The translations under genes were made by a program, and so were the position numbers. 64,000 nt of DNA from Trinickia dinghuensis (GTDB lineage: Bacteria; Pseudomonadota; Gammaproteobacteria; Burkholderiales; Burkholderiaceae). The notes under the pieces are model-generated. The model made no database searches and was not told where the DNA came from. It was given only the letters and a program-made list of their open reading frames with translations. The DNA lies in contig NZ_QRGA01000026.1 in NCBI RefSeq assembly GCF_003367175.1, positions 1 through 64,000 on the forward strand. The letters are read 5' to 3'. Positions 10,550 through 21,658 of this stretch are shown piece by piece. Position 1 is the first letter of the stretch. Every line of letters begins with the position of its first letter.

Positions 10550-11449
10550 TCAAACGACGGGACGGTGCAGCAGCACCTCGAAAACGAAGCGGCTGCCCAC
10601 GTAGGCGAGCAGCAGGGCCAAGAACGATGCGAGCACCCAGCGCAGCGCGGCGCGCCCGCGCCAGCCCGACACCCGGCGCGCCGTGAGCAGCCCCCCGAAC
10701 ATCAGCCAGGACAGGATCGCGAACACGGTCTTGTGATCGAACATCAAAGGCCGGCCGAGCAACTGCTCGCTGAACAGCGCGCCCGAGACGAGCGTGAGCG
10801 TCAGCAAGACGAAGCCCGCGCCGATCAAACGGAACAGGAGCTTCTCGAGCGTCAAGAGCGGCGGCAGCGTGTCGAGCCAACTCGCCAGCCACCCACCGCC
10901 GCGGCCCTCGAGCACGCTGCGCGGCGTGTGCAGACGGCGCTCGGCGAACAGCATCAGCACCGCATGCAGCGCCGCGATCGCAAACAGCCCATAGGCCACG
11001 TTCGCGATGATGAAATGCATCTTGAACAGCGGCGCGGCTGCGTACGAGAGGACATGCACGCCGCCGAACGCGAGCGGCATCAGCGCGGCGATGCCGGCGA
11101 GCGGCAGCACGAGCAGGCCGAGCCCTTCGAGCGGGAAGAAAAAACTTTCGATCCAGTAGATGCAGGCCCCGAGCCAAAACATGGCCGACAGCGCGAACGC
11201 GAACCCGAACACCATCGCATCGTGCGGGAAGATCGTGATATGCAGCAGCACCCCGTGCACGATGAGGGCGACGAGCAGCAGCGCCCGCGCGGTGCGCGGC
11301 GCGCCGGCCGGTTGCGCGCGCGGCGCGGCGGGCACGGGCGGCACGCTCGACAGCATCGACGGCGCCCCCTCGGTGCGATGCGCGCGCCAGCCGGCGACGG
11401 CAAGGCCGCCGTAAAGGAGCGCGGTGAGGGCATACAGTACAATATCCAT
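10550..11449 (-). CDS. CcsA/YpjD-like cytochrome c assembly membrane protein
   Basis: 299 residues with about eight hydrophobic segments, the layout of the inner-membrane heme-handling family that includes CcsA, CcmC and E. coli YpjD/CorE. Conserved-looking histidines lie in FKMHFIIANVAYG and FDHKTVFAILSW. A gene of this type beside ffh is a familiar proteobacterial arrangement. Heme export or cytochrome c assembly is a family-level guess; YpjD-type proteins are poorly understood. The gene is divergent from ffh, with starts 85 bases apart. Confidence 0.8.
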   Translation of the reverse strand: MDIVLYALTALLYGGLAVAGWRAHRTEGAPSMLSSVPPVPAAPRAQPAGAPRTARALLLVALIVHGVLLHITIFPHDAMVFGFAFALSAMFWLGACIYWIESFFFPLEGLGLLVLPLAGIAALMPLAFGGVHVLSYAAAPLFKMHFIIANVAYGLFAIAALHAVLMLFAERRLHTPRSVLEGRGGGWLASWLDTLPPLLTLEKLLFRLIGAGFVLLTLTLVSGALFSEQLLGRPLMFDHKTVFAILSWLMFGGLLTARRVSGWRGRAALRWVLASFLALLLAYVGSRFVFEVLLHRPVV

Positions 11450-11534
11450 GTTCCAAGTTTACACTAGGCCGCCGCACCCGCCCCGCCCTCGAGCGACGGC
11501 GCGCAGCCGCCGCTGTGCTTCCTACGGCTCCCCC

Positions 11535-12902
11535 ATGCTCGACACACTCACCCAACGGATGGCGCACGTCGTCAAGACGCTGCGCGGCGAAGCCCGCCTC
11601 ACCGAATCGAATACGCAGGAAATGCTGCGCGAAGTGCGGCTCGCGCTGCTCGAGGCCGACGTGGCGCTGCCCGTCGTGCGCGATTTCATCGCCAAGGTCA
11701 AGGAAAAGGCCCTCGGCGAGGAAGTGCTGTCGAGCTTGTCGCCGGGCCAAGCGCTCGTCTCGGTCGTGCAGCGCGAGCTCACGGCCGTCATCGGCGGCGA
11801 CTACGAAGGCAAGGCGGCCGAACTCAATCTCGCCGTCACGCCGCCCGCCGTGATCCTCATGGCCGGTTTGCAGGGCGCCGGCAAGACGACCACCTCGGGC
11901 AAGCTCGCGAAGCTGTTGCGCGAGAAGTACAAAAAGAAGGTGCTGACCGTCTCGTGCGACGTCTACCGCCCGGCCGCCATCGCGCAGCTGAAGACGGTGA
12001 CGGAACAAGTCGGCGCCGATTTCTTCCCGTCCGAGCCGAATCAGAAACCGGTCGAGATCGCGCACGCCGCGCTCGACTGGGCCAAGCGTCACTATCACGA
12101 CGTGCTCATCGTCGATACGGCCGGCCGCCTCGGCATCGACGAAGCGATGATGCAGGAGATCGCCGCGCTGCACGCCGCCGTCAAACCGGTCGAAACGCTG
12201 TTCGTCGTCGATGCGATGCTCGGCCAGGACGCGGTGAACACGGCCAAGGCGTTCAACGACGCGCTGCCGCTCACGGGCGTCGTCCTCACCAAGCTGGACG
12301 GCGACTCGCGCGGCGGCGCGGCGCTTTCGGTGCGTCACGTGACGGGCAAGCCCATCAAGTTCGTCGGCGTGGCCGAGAAGCTCGATGGGCTCGAGGTGTT
12401 CTACCCCGAGCGGATGGCGAACCGTATCCTCGGCATGGGCGACATCCTCGCCCTGGTCGAGGAAGCGCAGCGCAACGTCGACGTCAAAGCCGCACAAAAG
12501 CTCGCCGATAAGGTCAAGAAGGGCGGCGACTTCGACCTGAACGACTTCCGCGCGCAGCTTTCGCAGATGAAGAACATGGGCGGCTTGTCCACGCTGATGG
12601 ACAAATTACCGGCTCAGTTCCAGCAAGCCGCGTCCGGCGCCGACATGGGGCAAGCCGAAAAGCAGATGCGCCGGATGGAGGGCATCATCAACTCGATGAC
12701 GCCGGCGGAACGCGCGAAACCCGAACTCATCAAGGCGACGCGCAAGCGCCGCATCGCCGCCGGCGCGGGCGTGCAAGTTCAGGAAGTGAACCGGATGCTC
12801 AATCAGTACGAGCAGATGCGCACGATGATGAAGAAGCTCAAGGGCGGCAACCTGCAGAAGATGATGCGCGGCATGAAGGGTATGCTGCCGGGCATGAGAT
12901 AA
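11535..12902 (+). CDS. ffh: Signal recognition particle protein Ffh
   Basis: 455-residue SRP54 GTPase that binds 4.5S RNA and signal sequences for co-translational targeting. NG domain: P-loop GLQGAGKTTTSGKLA, DVYRPAA, DTAGRLG and TKLDGDSRGG. The C-terminal M domain is rich in Met (MRTMMKKL, MMRGMKGMLPGM). ATG 11535 gives the standard N-terminus MLDTLTQRM. No Shine-Dalgarno is seen before it. A TACAAT -10 candidate at 11438-11443 has no clear -35. Confidence 0.97.
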   Translation: MLDTLTQRMAHVVKTLRGEARLTESNTQEMLREVRLALLEADVALPVVRDFIAKVKEKALGEEVLSSLSPGQALVSVVQRELTAVIGGDYEGKAAELNLAVTPPAVILMAGLQGAGKTTTSGKLAKLLREKYKKKVLTVSCDVYRPAAIAQLKTVTEQVGADFFPSEPNQKPVEIAHAALDWAKRHYHDVLIVDTAGRLGIDEAMMQEIAALHAAVKPVETLFVVDAMLGQDAVNTAKAFNDALPLTGVVLTKLDGDSRGGAALSVRHVTGKPIKFVGVAEKLDGLEVFYPERMANRILGMGDILALVEEAQRNVDVKAAQKLADKVKKGGDFDLNDFRAQLSQMKNMGGLSTLMDKLPAQFQQAASGADMGQAEKQMRRMEGIINSMTPAERAKPELIKATRKRRIAAGAGVQVQEVNRMLNQYEQMRTMMKKLKGGNLQKMMRGMKGMLPGMR

Positions 12903-12988
12903 GCTCGGCAAGCGCAGGGGTTTATGCCGTGGCGCGCATCGGCGCGCCGCTTCACACTATATATACAGTCACCGCCCGCTGAGACGCC

Positions 12989-13540
12989 ATGAATCGCGAA
13001 GAAGCTCTCCACATCTTTCGCCACTCCGAGGAAATCGTCTCGGCCTCCGAAGTCAATGCCTCGATCGAGAAGATGGCCAAGGCCATCCGCGCGCAGATCG
13101 GCGAAGATTTCCCGCTGCTGCTGTCCGTCATGGGCGGGGCCGCCGTGTTCACCGGCATGCTGCTGCCGCATCTCGACTTTCCGCTCGAGTTCGACTACAT
13201 CCACCTGACGCGCTACCGCAATACGACGCACGGCAGCACCGATATGCAATGGCGCGTGGCGCCGGCCGAGTCGGTCAAGGACCGCGTCGTCCTGGTGCTC
13301 GACGATATCCTCGATGAGGGCGAGACGATGGCCGCGATCCGCGACCGCATTCTCGCGATGGGCGCGAAGCGGTTTCTGAGCGCCGTGCTCTGCGAAAAGC
13401 AGCTCACGAAAGCCAAGCCGCTGCGTCCCGATTTCTGCGGGTTCGAAGTACCGGACCGCTACGTGTTCGGCTGCGGCATGGACGCGAAGGGCTACTGGCG
13501 CAATCTGCCGACGATCCGCGCGCTGACCGAAGGCGCCTGA
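12989..13540 (+). CDS. hpt: Hypoxanthine(-guanine) phosphoribosyltransferase
   Basis: 183-residue type I phosphoribosyltransferase for purine salvage. The PRPP signature is VLVLDDILDEGETM, and the C-terminal part has FEVPDRYVFGCGMD as in Hpt/HGPRT proteins of Burkholderia. Transcribed with ffh upstream, 86 bases apart; the gap has a TATATATA run that may be a -10. The SD is weak. Exact purine preference is not visible. Confidence 0.88.
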   Translation: MNREEALHIFRHSEEIVSASEVNASIEKMAKAIRAQIGEDFPLLLSVMGGAAVFTGMLLPHLDFPLEFDYIHLTRYRNTTHGSTDMQWRVAPAESVKDRVVLVLDDILDEGETMAAIRDRILAMGAKRFLSAVLCEKQLTKAKPLRPDFCGFEVPDRYVFGCGMDAKGYWRNLPTIRALTEGA

Positions 13541-13560
13541 ACCCGATTACCCCCTTCACG

Positions 13561-13590
13561 GTGCCGGATCTCGACGTCGAGATCCGGCAC
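13561..13590. terminator. 30-bp perfect palindrome between hpt and proS
   Basis: gtgccggatctcgac is followed at once by its exact reverse complement. It lies between convergent genes, 20 bases past the hpt stop and 8 bases past the proS stop. It has no T run on either strand, so it may be a stable 3' hairpin rather than a classical terminator. Confidence 0.6.
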
Positions 13591-13598
13591 TTGGCCGG

Positions 13599-15335
13599 TT
13601 AGACGGCGAGCGCCGCGCGGATCTTGTCCGCCGCGAAGCCCGCGGCTTCCTCCACCGGCACCAGAGTCGGCTCCGCGTCGCGGCGGCCCTGATACTCGAG
13701 CTTCCCTTCCTTGAGCCCACGCTCGCCGATCACGAGGCGATGCGGCACGCCGATCAGTTCCCAATCGGCGAACATCACCCCCGGACGCTCGCCGCGATCG
13801 TCGAGGACCACGTCGATACCGGCCTCCGACAGCTGCGCATAGAGCTTGTCCGTTTCGGCGCGGACGCTTTCGCTTCGGTCATAGCCCATCGGGCACAGGA
13901 CGACCTCGAACGGCGCGATCGCCTCCGGCCAAATGATGCCGCGCTCGTCGAAGTTCTGCTCGATGGCCGCGCCGAGAATCCGCGTGATGCCGATGCCGTA
14001 GCAGCCCATGACCATCGGCTGCGGCTTGCCGGTTTCATCGAGGAAGGTCGCGCCCATCGCCTCGGAGTACTTCGTGCCGAGCTGGAACACGTGGCCGACT
14101 TCGATGCCGCGGCAGATCTCGATCGATCCCTTCCCGTCGGGCGAAGGATCGCCCGGACGCACGTTGCGGATGTCGGCCACGACCGGCTCGGGCAGATCGC
14201 GGCCCCAGTTCACGCCCGTCGTGTGGTAGTCGACCTCGTTCGAACCGACGACGAAATCGCTCATGTTCGCGACCGTGCGATCGGCGACGACCTTGATCGG
14301 CTTCTTCGTGCCGATCGGGCCCAGGTAGCCCGGCGGCGTGCCGAACCATTCGACGATCTCGGCTTCGGTGGCGAAGCGGAAGCCGGCAAGGCCGGGCAGC
14401 TTGCCGACCTTCACTTCGTTCAACCCGTGATCGCCGCGCAGCATCAACAGCCAGATCGTCGGCTCGGCGCCTTCGTTCTCGGTCGCGAGAATGATCGACT
14501 TGATCGTACGCTCGAGCGGGATGTTCAGGAACTCGGCGACGGACTCGCACTTGGCCTTGCCCGGCGTTGCCGTCTTTTGCATCGTCTCGGCCGGCGCGGC
14601 GCGTTCGGCATAGAGCGGCAGCGCTTCGGCGGCCTCGACGTTGGCCGCGAAATCGGAGTTCGGGCAGTAGGCGATGTCGTCCTCGCCCGTGGCCGCGATC
14701 ACGTGAAATTCCTGCGAACGATTGCCGCCGATCGAACCGCTGTCGGCGTTGACGGCGCGGAATTCGAGACCGATGCGCGTGAAGACGCGCACGTAGGCGT
14801 CGAACATCTTGCGATACGACTCGTTCAGCCCGGCCTGGTCCTTATCGAACGAGTAGGCGTCCTTCATCGTGAACTCGCGGCCGCGCATCACGCCGAAACG
14901 CGGACGGATTTCGTCGCGGAACTTCGTCTGGATCTGATAGAAGTTCACCGGCATTTGCCGATAGCTCTTGATCTGGTTGCGCGCGATGTCGGTCACGACT
15001 TCCTCGTGCGTCGGCCCGATCACGAAATCGGTCTGCTTGCGATCCTTGAAGCGCAGCAGTTCCGGCCCGTATTGCTCCCAGCGCCCCGACTCCTGCCAGA
15101 GCTCGGCCGGCTGCACGGCCGGCATCAGCAACTCGAGCGCGCCCGCGCGATTCATTTCCTCGCGCACGATCGCCTCGACCTTGCGAATCGAACGCAGCCC
15201 GACGGGCAAGTAGCTGTAGATGCCACCTGCAACGCGGCGAATCATGCCCGCGCGCAACATCAACTTATGGCTGACGACTTCTGCGTCCGCCGGAGCTTCC
15301 TTCAGGGTGCCGATAAAGAAACGGGAGGCTTTCAT
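13599..15335 (-). CDS. proS: Prolyl-tRNA synthetase
   Basis: 578 residues, the long bacterial form: class II catalytic core (motif 2 around [19 protein letters not shown]), an inserted editing domain in the middle (about 225-405, with [13 protein letters not shown]) that clears Ala-tRNAPro, and a C-terminal anticodon-binding domain ([27 protein letters not shown]). It charges tRNA-Pro; the only tRNA in this window is a tRNA-Pro about 6 kb away. Single gene, convergent with hpt and divergent from rppH. Confidence 0.97.
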   Translation of the reverse strand: MKASRFFIGTLKEAPADAEVVSHKLMLRAGMIRRVAGGIYSYLPVGLRSIRKVEAIVREEMNRAGALELLMPAVQPAELWQESGRWEQYGPELLRFKDRKQTDFVIGPTHEEVVTDIARNQIKSYRQMPVNFYQIQTKFRDEIRPRFGVMRGREFTMKDAYSFDKDQAGLNESYRKMFDAYVRVFTRIGLEFRAVNADSGSIGGNRSQEFHVIAATGEDDIAYCPNSDFAANVEAAEALPLYAERAAPAETMQKTATPGKAKCESVAEFLNIPLERTIKSIILATENEGAEPTIWLLMLRGDHGLNEVKVGKLPGLAGFRFATEAEIVEWFGTPPGYLGPIGTKKPIKVVADRTVANMSDFVVGSNEVDYHTTGVNWGRDLPEPVVADIRNVRPGDPSPDGKGSIEICRGIEVGHVFQLGTKYSEAMGATFLDETGKPQPMVMGCYGIGITRILGAAIEQNFDERGIIWPEAIAPFEVVLCPMGYDRSESVRAETDKLYAQLSEAGIDVVLDDRGERPGVMFADWELIGVPHRLVIGERGLKEGKLEYQGRRDAEPTLVPVEEAAGFAADKIRAALAV

Positions 15336-15526
15336 TCAACGATTTTTCCAAAAGCGGCAGCCCGCAGCGAGCCGCCAAAGAAAGGAACGAGTGATTTTGG
15401 GACATCAGCGAGAACCGCTGCGCGCACGGCGATAGCCTACGCGAAGCGGCGGGATTCGTCAGACAAGTCACCGGACGCACCGGGGCGCGATTGTTGCAGC
15501 GCCAGGAACCCTTATGGTGCATGCCG

Positions 15527-15555
15527 ATGCCAAAGGCTCGTTATCTGTTTATAAT
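15527..15555 (+). promoter_or_regulatory. Sigma-70-like promoter of rppH
   Basis: ATGCCA, a 17-base spacer and a perfect TATAAT (15550-15555), 33 bases before the rppH ATG. Confidence 0.7.
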
Positions 15556-15588
15556 CAAAGCAATTTTAAAGGATTCGAAGGTGGTTGT

Positions 15589-16227
15589 ATGCTTGATCGC
15601 GAAGGCTTTCGCCCGAACGTCGGCATCATCCTCTTGAACGCGCACAACGAGGTGTTTTGGGGCAAGCGGCTGCGTGAACATTCCTGGCAGTTTCCGCAAG
15701 GGGGCATCAAGTATGGTGAGACCCCTTTGCAAGCGATGTATCGGGAGTTACACGAAGAAACCGGCTTGCACCCGGAGCACGTCAAGATCATCGGTCGCAC
15801 GCGCGACTGGCTGCGTTACGAGGTGCCCGACAAGTTCATCAAGCGCGAAGTACGCGGCCATTACCGCGGCCAGAAACAGATCTGGTTCTTGCTTCGGATG
15901 GTCGGCCGCGACTGCGATATCTGCTTGCGCGCCACCGATCACCCGGAATTCGACGCGTGGCGCTGGAACGAGTATTGGGTGCCGCTCGACGCAGTGATCG
16001 AGTTCAAGCGGGATGTCTATCAGTTGGCGTTGACCGAGCTGTCGCGCTTCCTGCGCCGCGTGGCGCCGCGCATGGAGAAGGCGCGCGGCCCCCATCAAGG
16101 CCAACGGTACCCGCGCGTGTCGCCCTCGGCGCAGATGCCGGGATCGGACGGCGGGCCGCTGCATGGGCCCGGCGATTGCGAGGAATCGTCGCCCTTCCCC
16201 ACGCCCAGCCTGATCCTGCCGGGTTGA
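15589..16227 (+). CDS. rppH: RNA 5'-pyrophosphohydrolase RppH
   Basis: 212-residue Nudix hydrolase that removes pyrophosphate from mRNA 5' ends and so triggers RNase E decay. The Nudix box runs from residue 38 to 60 (GGIKYGE...REL.EETG). The first 175 residues match the RppH core ([21 protein letters not shown]); the C-terminal 40 residues are a Pro/Gly-rich tail. ATG 15589 is chosen over an upstream in-frame ATG because GAAGGTGG precedes it and the promoter -10 lies between the two. Confidence 0.94.
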   Translation: MLDREGFRPNVGIILLNAHNEVFWGKRLREHSWQFPQGGIKYGETPLQAMYRELHEETGLHPEHVKIIGRTRDWLRYEVPDKFIKREVRGHYRGQKQIWFLLRMVGRDCDICLRATDHPEFDAWRWNEYWVPLDAVIEFKRDVYQLALTELSRFLRRVAPRMEKARGPHQGQRYPRVSPSAQMPGSDGGPLHGPGDCEESSPFPTPSLILPG

Positions 16228-16378
16228 TCGGCCGCGGCGCCCCTCGGGGCGCGCGTGCTTGACGTGCGAGGGCGCCGGCGGGAAACCGCCGCGTCCGCAC
16301 GCCGCTCGCTCGATCGTATCCGAGGGCGCTATCATTCGGTCTTTCGAATCTTCGCGCCCGCTCATCGAGGTACCCATA

Positions 16379-16933
16379 TTGAAAGCGATCGTTTTGACGC
16401 TGGCCTGCGTGGCCAGCGGCGTCATGCTGGCCGGTTGCTCGCACACGCCGACCAAACCCGCGGACAACACCAAGTTCCAATACCTGCTCGATCGCCATGC
16501 CGCATGGACCGAAAACAAGGTCGATACGCTGCCGCCGCTGCCGAACGAGCAAGACTTGATCCCGTTCGACGTGTCGAACAACACGCCGTTGCACTTCGCG
16601 GTCGACGGCAAGTCGCTGAGCGTCGGCTCTGACGGCGTCGTGCGCTACACGATCGTCGTCACGACCCCGAGCGGCGCGCGCAACGTCAATTACGAAGGCA
16701 TCCGCTGCGACAACTACGAGTGGAAGCTCTATGCAGGCCTGAATGCCGACCACGACGGCTGGGACCGCACGGTGGCCAACGACTGGACGCGCATCGAAAA
16801 CGGCAACCTCAATGCCTACCAGGCGGCGCTCTATCAGGACTACTTCTGCTCGAGCAAGACCCCGACGGGGAAGGCGAAGGCGATCGTGGACAACATGCGG
16901 ATGCATCGGACGGCCACGTCGCAGATGCAGTAG
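16379..16933 (+). CDS. CNP1-like family lipoprotein
   Basis: 184 residues. The start is TTG at 16379 with GAGG eight bases upstream; it gives a clean lipoprotein signal, MKAIVLTLACVASGVMLAGC, with lipidated C20. The mature part has the CNP1-like pattern: IPFDVSNNTPLHFAVD, a Tyr-rich middle (IRCDNYEWKLYAG) and YFCSSKTPTG near the end, so two cysteines could form a disulfide. Function unknown; the family is named after a meningococcal protein. Earlier in-frame starts would remove the signal peptide and are rejected. Confidence 0.85.
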   Translation: MKAIVLTLACVASGVMLAGCSHTPTKPADNTKFQYLLDRHAAWTENKVDTLPPLPNEQDLIPFDVSNNTPLHFAVDGKSLSVGSDGVVRYTIVVTTPSGARNVNYEGIRCDNYEWKLYAGLNADHDGWDRTVANDWTRIENGNLNAYQAALYQDYFCSSKTPTGKAKAIVDNMRMHRTATSQMQ

Positions 16934-16980
16934 CACGAGCGGTAGTTCCCGCCGGCAAACGGTTGGACTCGCTCGAAACA

Positions 16981-17011
16981 AAGGCCCGCGTCCAACGGCG
17001 CGGGCCTTGTT
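16981..17011. terminator. Hairpin between CNP1-like gene and proB
   Basis: Perfect 10-bp stem aaggcccgcg / cgcgggcctt with an 8-base loop. It is followed by TTTGTTTC on the - strand and only TTGTTC context on +, so it mainly suits proB but can serve both convergent genes. Confidence 0.75.
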
Positions 17012-17060
17012 CATCTGGAAGTGATGGACGCGCTGCCGCCGAGCGGCGTGAGCCTCCCTC

Positions 17061-18179
17061 TCAGACGACGACCAGATTGTCGCGGTGAATCAGTTCCGGT
17101 TCGAGCATGTAGCCGAGGATCGATTCGATGTCGGTGCTCGCATGGCGGTGAATCAGCTTAGTCTCGGCGCTGCTGTAATTCGTGAGCCCGCGCGCCACCT
17201 CGCGCCCGGCCATATTCACGCAGGCGATCACCTCACCACGCGCGAATGCGCCTTGCACGTCGACGACACCGATCGGCAGCAAGCTCTTGCCGCCCACCGT
17301 CAGCTTCTCCACCGCGCCGTCGTCGATCACGACATGGCCGCGCACCTGCAGATGATCGGCCATCCACTGCTTGCGTGCGGCTAGGCGCGCCGTACGCGCG
17401 ATGAGCTGCGTGCCGATCGCCTCGCCCGCGGCCAGCCGCGTCAGCACGTCCGGCTCGCGGCCGCTCGCGACCACCGTGTTCGCCCCGCTGCCCGCGGCCC
17501 GCTTCGCGGCAAGAATCTTCGTCAGCATGCCGCCGCGCCCGATCGCCGAACCCGCGCCGCCCGCCATCGCCTCGAGTTCGGGTGCGCCAGCATCGGCCTC
17601 GCGCACGAGTTCGGCCGACGGATCCTTGCGCGGATCGGCCGTGAACAAGCCCAGTTGATCGGTGAGGATGATGAGCGCATCGCCCTCGATGAGGTTCGCG
17701 ACGAGCGCGCCCAGCGTGTCGTTGTCGCCGAACTTGATTTCGTCGGTCACGACTGTGTCGTTCTCGTTGATGATCGGCACGACACCCAGGCGCAGCAAGG
17801 TCAGCAGCGTCGAGCGCGCGTTCAGGTAGCGCTCGCGGTCGGCCAAGTCGGCATGCGTCAGAAGAATTTGGGCCGTGCGGATTCCATACTCGGCGAACCG
17901 GCTTTCATAGACCTGCGCGAGGCCCATTTGCCCCACGGCCGCGGCCGCCTGCAGTTCGTCGATTTCGCGTGGACGCTTGGTCCAGCCCAGGCGCTGCATG
18001 CCCTCGGCGATCGCACCCGAACTCACGAGCACGACCTCCTTGCCGCGCTCTCGCAATTGGGCGATCTGCGCCGCCCAGAGGCCGATCGCCGCTTGATCGA
18101 GCCCACGCCCCTCGTTCGTGACGAGGCTGGATCCCACCTTCACAACCAAGCGCTTCGAATCCGCGATGACAGAACGCAT
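17061..18179 (-). CDS. proB: Glutamate 5-kinase
   Basis: 372 residues: an amino-acid kinase domain (about 1-260; [11 protein letters not shown] at the start, IINENDTVV and GDNDTLGA in the active site) and a C-terminal PUA domain (about 280-365). It phosphorylates glutamate in the first step of proline synthesis and is normally inhibited by proline. It follows obgE by 126 bases on the same strand, the usual rplU-rpmA-obgE-proB order. Confidence 0.96.
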   Translation of the reverse strand: MRSVIADSKRLVVKVGSSLVTNEGRGLDQAAIGLWAAQIAQLRERGKEVVLVSSGAIAEGMQRLGWTKRPREIDELQAAAAVGQMGLAQVYESRFAEYGIRTAQILLTHADLADRERYLNARSTLLTLLRLGVVPIINENDTVVTDEIKFGDNDTLGALVANLIEGDALIILTDQLGLFTADPRKDPSAELVREADAGAPELEAMAGGAGSAIGRGGMLTKILAAKRAAGSGANTVVASGREPDVLTRLAAGEAIGTQLIARTARLAARKQWMADHLQVRGHVVIDDGAVEKLTVGGKSLLPIGVVDVQGAFARGEVIACVNMAGREVARGLTNYSSAETKLIHRHASTDIESILGYMLEPELIHRDNLVVV

Positions 18180-18305
18180 CGTGCGACAGTCTCCATGAAT
18201 GATCGTTGAGTCCGCCGTGTGCCGTGCGCCGTCACGTTAGTGCGGGTCGGCTCTCAACCGGCGAACTTGAGCGCCGGCGATTGCCGGCACCCGATGCGCG
18301 AACGG

Positions 18306-19537
<1,232 letters not shown>

Positions 19538-19565
19538 GCTGTGTCGCTCCCGTGTCTGATCTAGC

Positions 19566-19829
19566 TCAGACCGCGGCCGGGACAACAATAACCGTATGCT
19601 TCTTGGCCGCACCCTTCGTCGTGAACTTGACGTGGCCGTCGGTCAACGCGAACAGCGTGTGATCCTTGCCGATGCCGACGTTGTCGCCCGGATGCATGCG
19701 GGTGCCGCGCTGGCGCACGATGATGCCGCCTGCATTGATCGCTTGGCCGCCGTACACCTTCACGCCGAGGCGTTTCGACTCGGAGTCGCGGCCGTTGCGG
19801 GAAGACCCGCCTGCTTTTTTGTGTGCCAT
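19566..19829 (-). CDS. rpmA: 50S ribosomal protein L27
   Basis: 87 residues, standard length. The N-terminus [19 protein letters not shown] is the flexible tail that reaches the peptidyl transferase centre, and no cleavable Firmicutes-type extension is present. It follows rplU by 24 bases. Confidence 0.98.
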   Translation of the reverse strand: MAHKKAGGSSRNGRDSESKRLGVKVYGGQAINAGGIIVRQRGTRMHPGDNVGIGKDHTLFALTDGHVKFTTKGAAKKHTVIVVPAAV

Positions 19830-19853
19830 TTGATTGCTCCTTAACCGGTGCGC

Positions 19854-20165
19854 TTACGCGTTGATCGCGTCGATGCGCAGTTCGGTGTAGTTCTGGCGGT
19901 GACCTTGGTGCTTCTGGTAGTGCTTCCGGCGACGCATCTTGAAGATCGTCACTTTGGCGTGCCGCCCATGAGATACGACGGTAGCCTTGACGGAAGCCCC
20001 ACCCACCAGCGGCGTACCGAACTTAATCGATTCGCCTTCGCCTACCGCGAGAACCTGGTCGAGCGTGATTTCAGCGTCAATGTCTGCCGGTATCTGTTCT
20101 ACTTTCAATTTTTCGCCGACAGCAACTTTGTACTGCTTGCCGCCGGTTTTTATGACCGCGTACAT
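19854..20165 (-). CDS. rplU: 50S ribosomal protein L21
   Basis: 103 residues, the same length as in E. coli. It starts [14 protein letters not shown] and carries the C-terminal [14 protein letters not shown] rRNA-binding segment. First gene of the rplU-rpmA-obgE-proB unit, behind a strong promoter with a leader of roughly 115 bases. Confidence 0.98.
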   Translation of the reverse strand: MYAVIKTGGKQYKVAVGEKLKVEQIPADIDAEITLDQVLAVGEGESIKFGTPLVGGASVKATVVSHGRHAKVTIFKMRRRKHYQKHQGHRQNYTELRIDAINA

Positions 20166-20286
20166 TGAGAACCTCACTCTGTGTGCGCCACGCCGCTTGC
20201 GTGGACGCTAAATCCAAACTTAATTCAAACCTACCTGCCTGCCACTTCTTTTCAGCGCACCGAGCTGCCGTGCGTGAAAACGCGTG

Positions 20287-20315
20287 ATTATACATGGAGT
20301 TAGCGGCTCGGTCAA
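20287..20315 (-). promoter_or_regulatory. Strong sigma-70 promoter of rplU
   Basis: On the - strand TTGACC (20315-20310), a 17-base spacer and a perfect TATAAT (20292-20287), about 122 bases before the rplU ATG. Confidence 0.88.
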
Positions 20316-20434
20316 AGTCGCCCGCCGTCTGCCGCGCGCCACACTCGCGCGCGGGCGTGGCGCTACGGGCCCGCGCGCACCCTCTGAGAGCCGCATACCC
20401 TTTATAATCCGCGGCACCACACCATTTTTTGATC

Positions 20435-21427
20435 ATGTCGTCGACCGCCACCTCATCCCCCAGCGCCGCCAACCTGCTCGCCCCGATTTCCGAGGACATG
20501 GAGCAGGTCAATCGTGTCATTCGGCAACGTTTGGCTTCCGAGGTGATGCTCATCAACCAGATCTCGGAATACATCATCAGCGCCGGCGGCAAGCGGCTGC
20601 GCCCGGCGCTGCTGCTGCTCGTCGCGGGCGCGCTCGGCGATACGACCGGCCACCGGCACGAGCTCGCGGCGATCGTCGAATTCATTCATACGGCCACGCT
20701 GCTGCATGACGACGTCGTCGACGAATCCGATTTGCGGCGCGGCCGCCAGACGGCGAACGCGCTGTTCGGCAACGCCGCGAGCGTGCTGGTGGGCGATTTT
20801 CTCTACTCGCGCTCGTTCCAGATGATGGTGGGCATCGGCAAGATGCGCATCATGGAAATTCTCGCCGAGGCGACGAACATCATCTCCGAAGGCGAGGTGC
20901 TGCAGCTTCTGAACATGCACGACGCGGACGTCGACGAAGCGCGCTACATGCAGGTGATCCGCTACAAGACCGCCAAGCTGTTCGAAGCGGCCGCCCAGCT
21001 CGGCGCCGTGATCTCGGGAGCCGACGCACCCACGGAAGCCGCGGCCGCCGAGTTCGGCCGGCGCATCGGCACGGCGTTCCAGATCATGGACGACTGGCTC
21101 GATTACACGGGAACGGCCGAATCGATGGGCAAGAATGCCGGCGACGATCTGCGAGAAGGCAAGCCCACGCTGCCGCTCATCTATTTGATCGAGCGCGGGA
21201 CGCCCGAGCAATCCGCCCTTGCGCGCGAGGCGATCGAGCACGGCGGCACGGACCGCTTCGACACGATCTTCGAAGCGATCTCGCACTCGGGTGCACTCGA
21301 TCACACGCTCGACTGCGCGAAGCGCGAGGCGCAGGCCGCGGCCCAAGCAATTTCTTCGTTTCCCGATTCCATTTACAAAGAAAGCCTGCTAGAATTATGT
21401 TTTTACTCGACGGCCCGCCAGTCTTAA
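20435..21427 (+). CDS. ispB: Octaprenyl-diphosphate synthase-type polyprenyl synthase
   Basis: 330-residue trans-prenyltransferase making the ubiquinone side chain. The two Asp-rich motifs are DDVVD (92-96) and DDWLD (219-223), with GGKRLRP before the first. Chain length cannot be read with certainty; Burkholderia make Q-8, which fits IspB. ATG 20435 is chosen; an in-frame TTG six bases earlier is possible. A TATAAT at 20403-20408 is a likely -10 without a clear -35. It is divergent from rplU. Confidence 0.93.
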   Translation: MSSTATSSPSAANLLAPISEDMEQVNRVIRQRLASEVMLINQISEYIISAGGKRLRPALLLLVAGALGDTTGHRHELAAIVEFIHTATLLHDDVVDESDLRRGRQTANALFGNAASVLVGDFLYSRSFQMMVGIGKMRIMEILAEATNIISEGEVLQLLNMHDADVDEARYMQVIRYKTAKLFEAAAQLGAVISGADAPTEAAAAEFGRRIGTAFQIMDDWLDYTGTAESMGKNAGDDLREGKPTLPLIYLIERGTPEQSALAREAIEHGGTDRFDTIFEAISHSGALDHTLDCAKREAQAAAQAISSFPDSIYKESLLELCFYSTARQS

Positions 21428-21466
21428 ACGAGACTGATTAGCCGAAAGAGTCCAGCAGTAAGAATT

Positions 21467-21543
21467 CGGGGTGTAGCTTAGCCTGGTAGAGCGCTACGTT
21501 CGGGACGTAGAGGCCGGAGGTTCGAATCCTCTCACCCCGACCA
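21467..21543 (+). tRNA. tRNA-Pro (anticodon CGG)
   Basis: 77 bases including encoded CCA. Acceptor stem CGGGGTG/CACCCCG, discriminator A, T arm with GGTTCGAATCC, and anticodon stem ctacg/cgtag closing a 7-base loop ttcggga, so the anticodon is CGG (21501-21503). It decodes CCG, a common codon in this GC-rich DNA. Confidence 0.97.
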
Positions 21544-21570
21544 GAATTTACTTGATGAGTAGATCAAGGC

Positions 21571-21604
21571 AAAAGCCGTTCAGTTCATGCTGAACGGCTT
21601 TTTT
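21571..21604. terminator. Bidirectional intrinsic terminator
   Basis: aaaagccgttcag / ctgaacggctttt with loop ttcatg. It follows the tRNA on the + strand with six T, and the sensor kinase gene on the - strand with TTTT. Confidence 0.9.
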
Positions 21605-21658
21605 GTTTTCCGCCTCGCCGCCGCCTGCAGTCAGCGCTACGAGCCTATCGGCAACCCG

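Noticed and set aside
11424-11534. In-frame N-terminal extension of ffh
   Set aside because: It overlaps the divergent CcsA-like gene start and is Arg/Pro-rich. The Ffh family begins at MLDTLTQRM.
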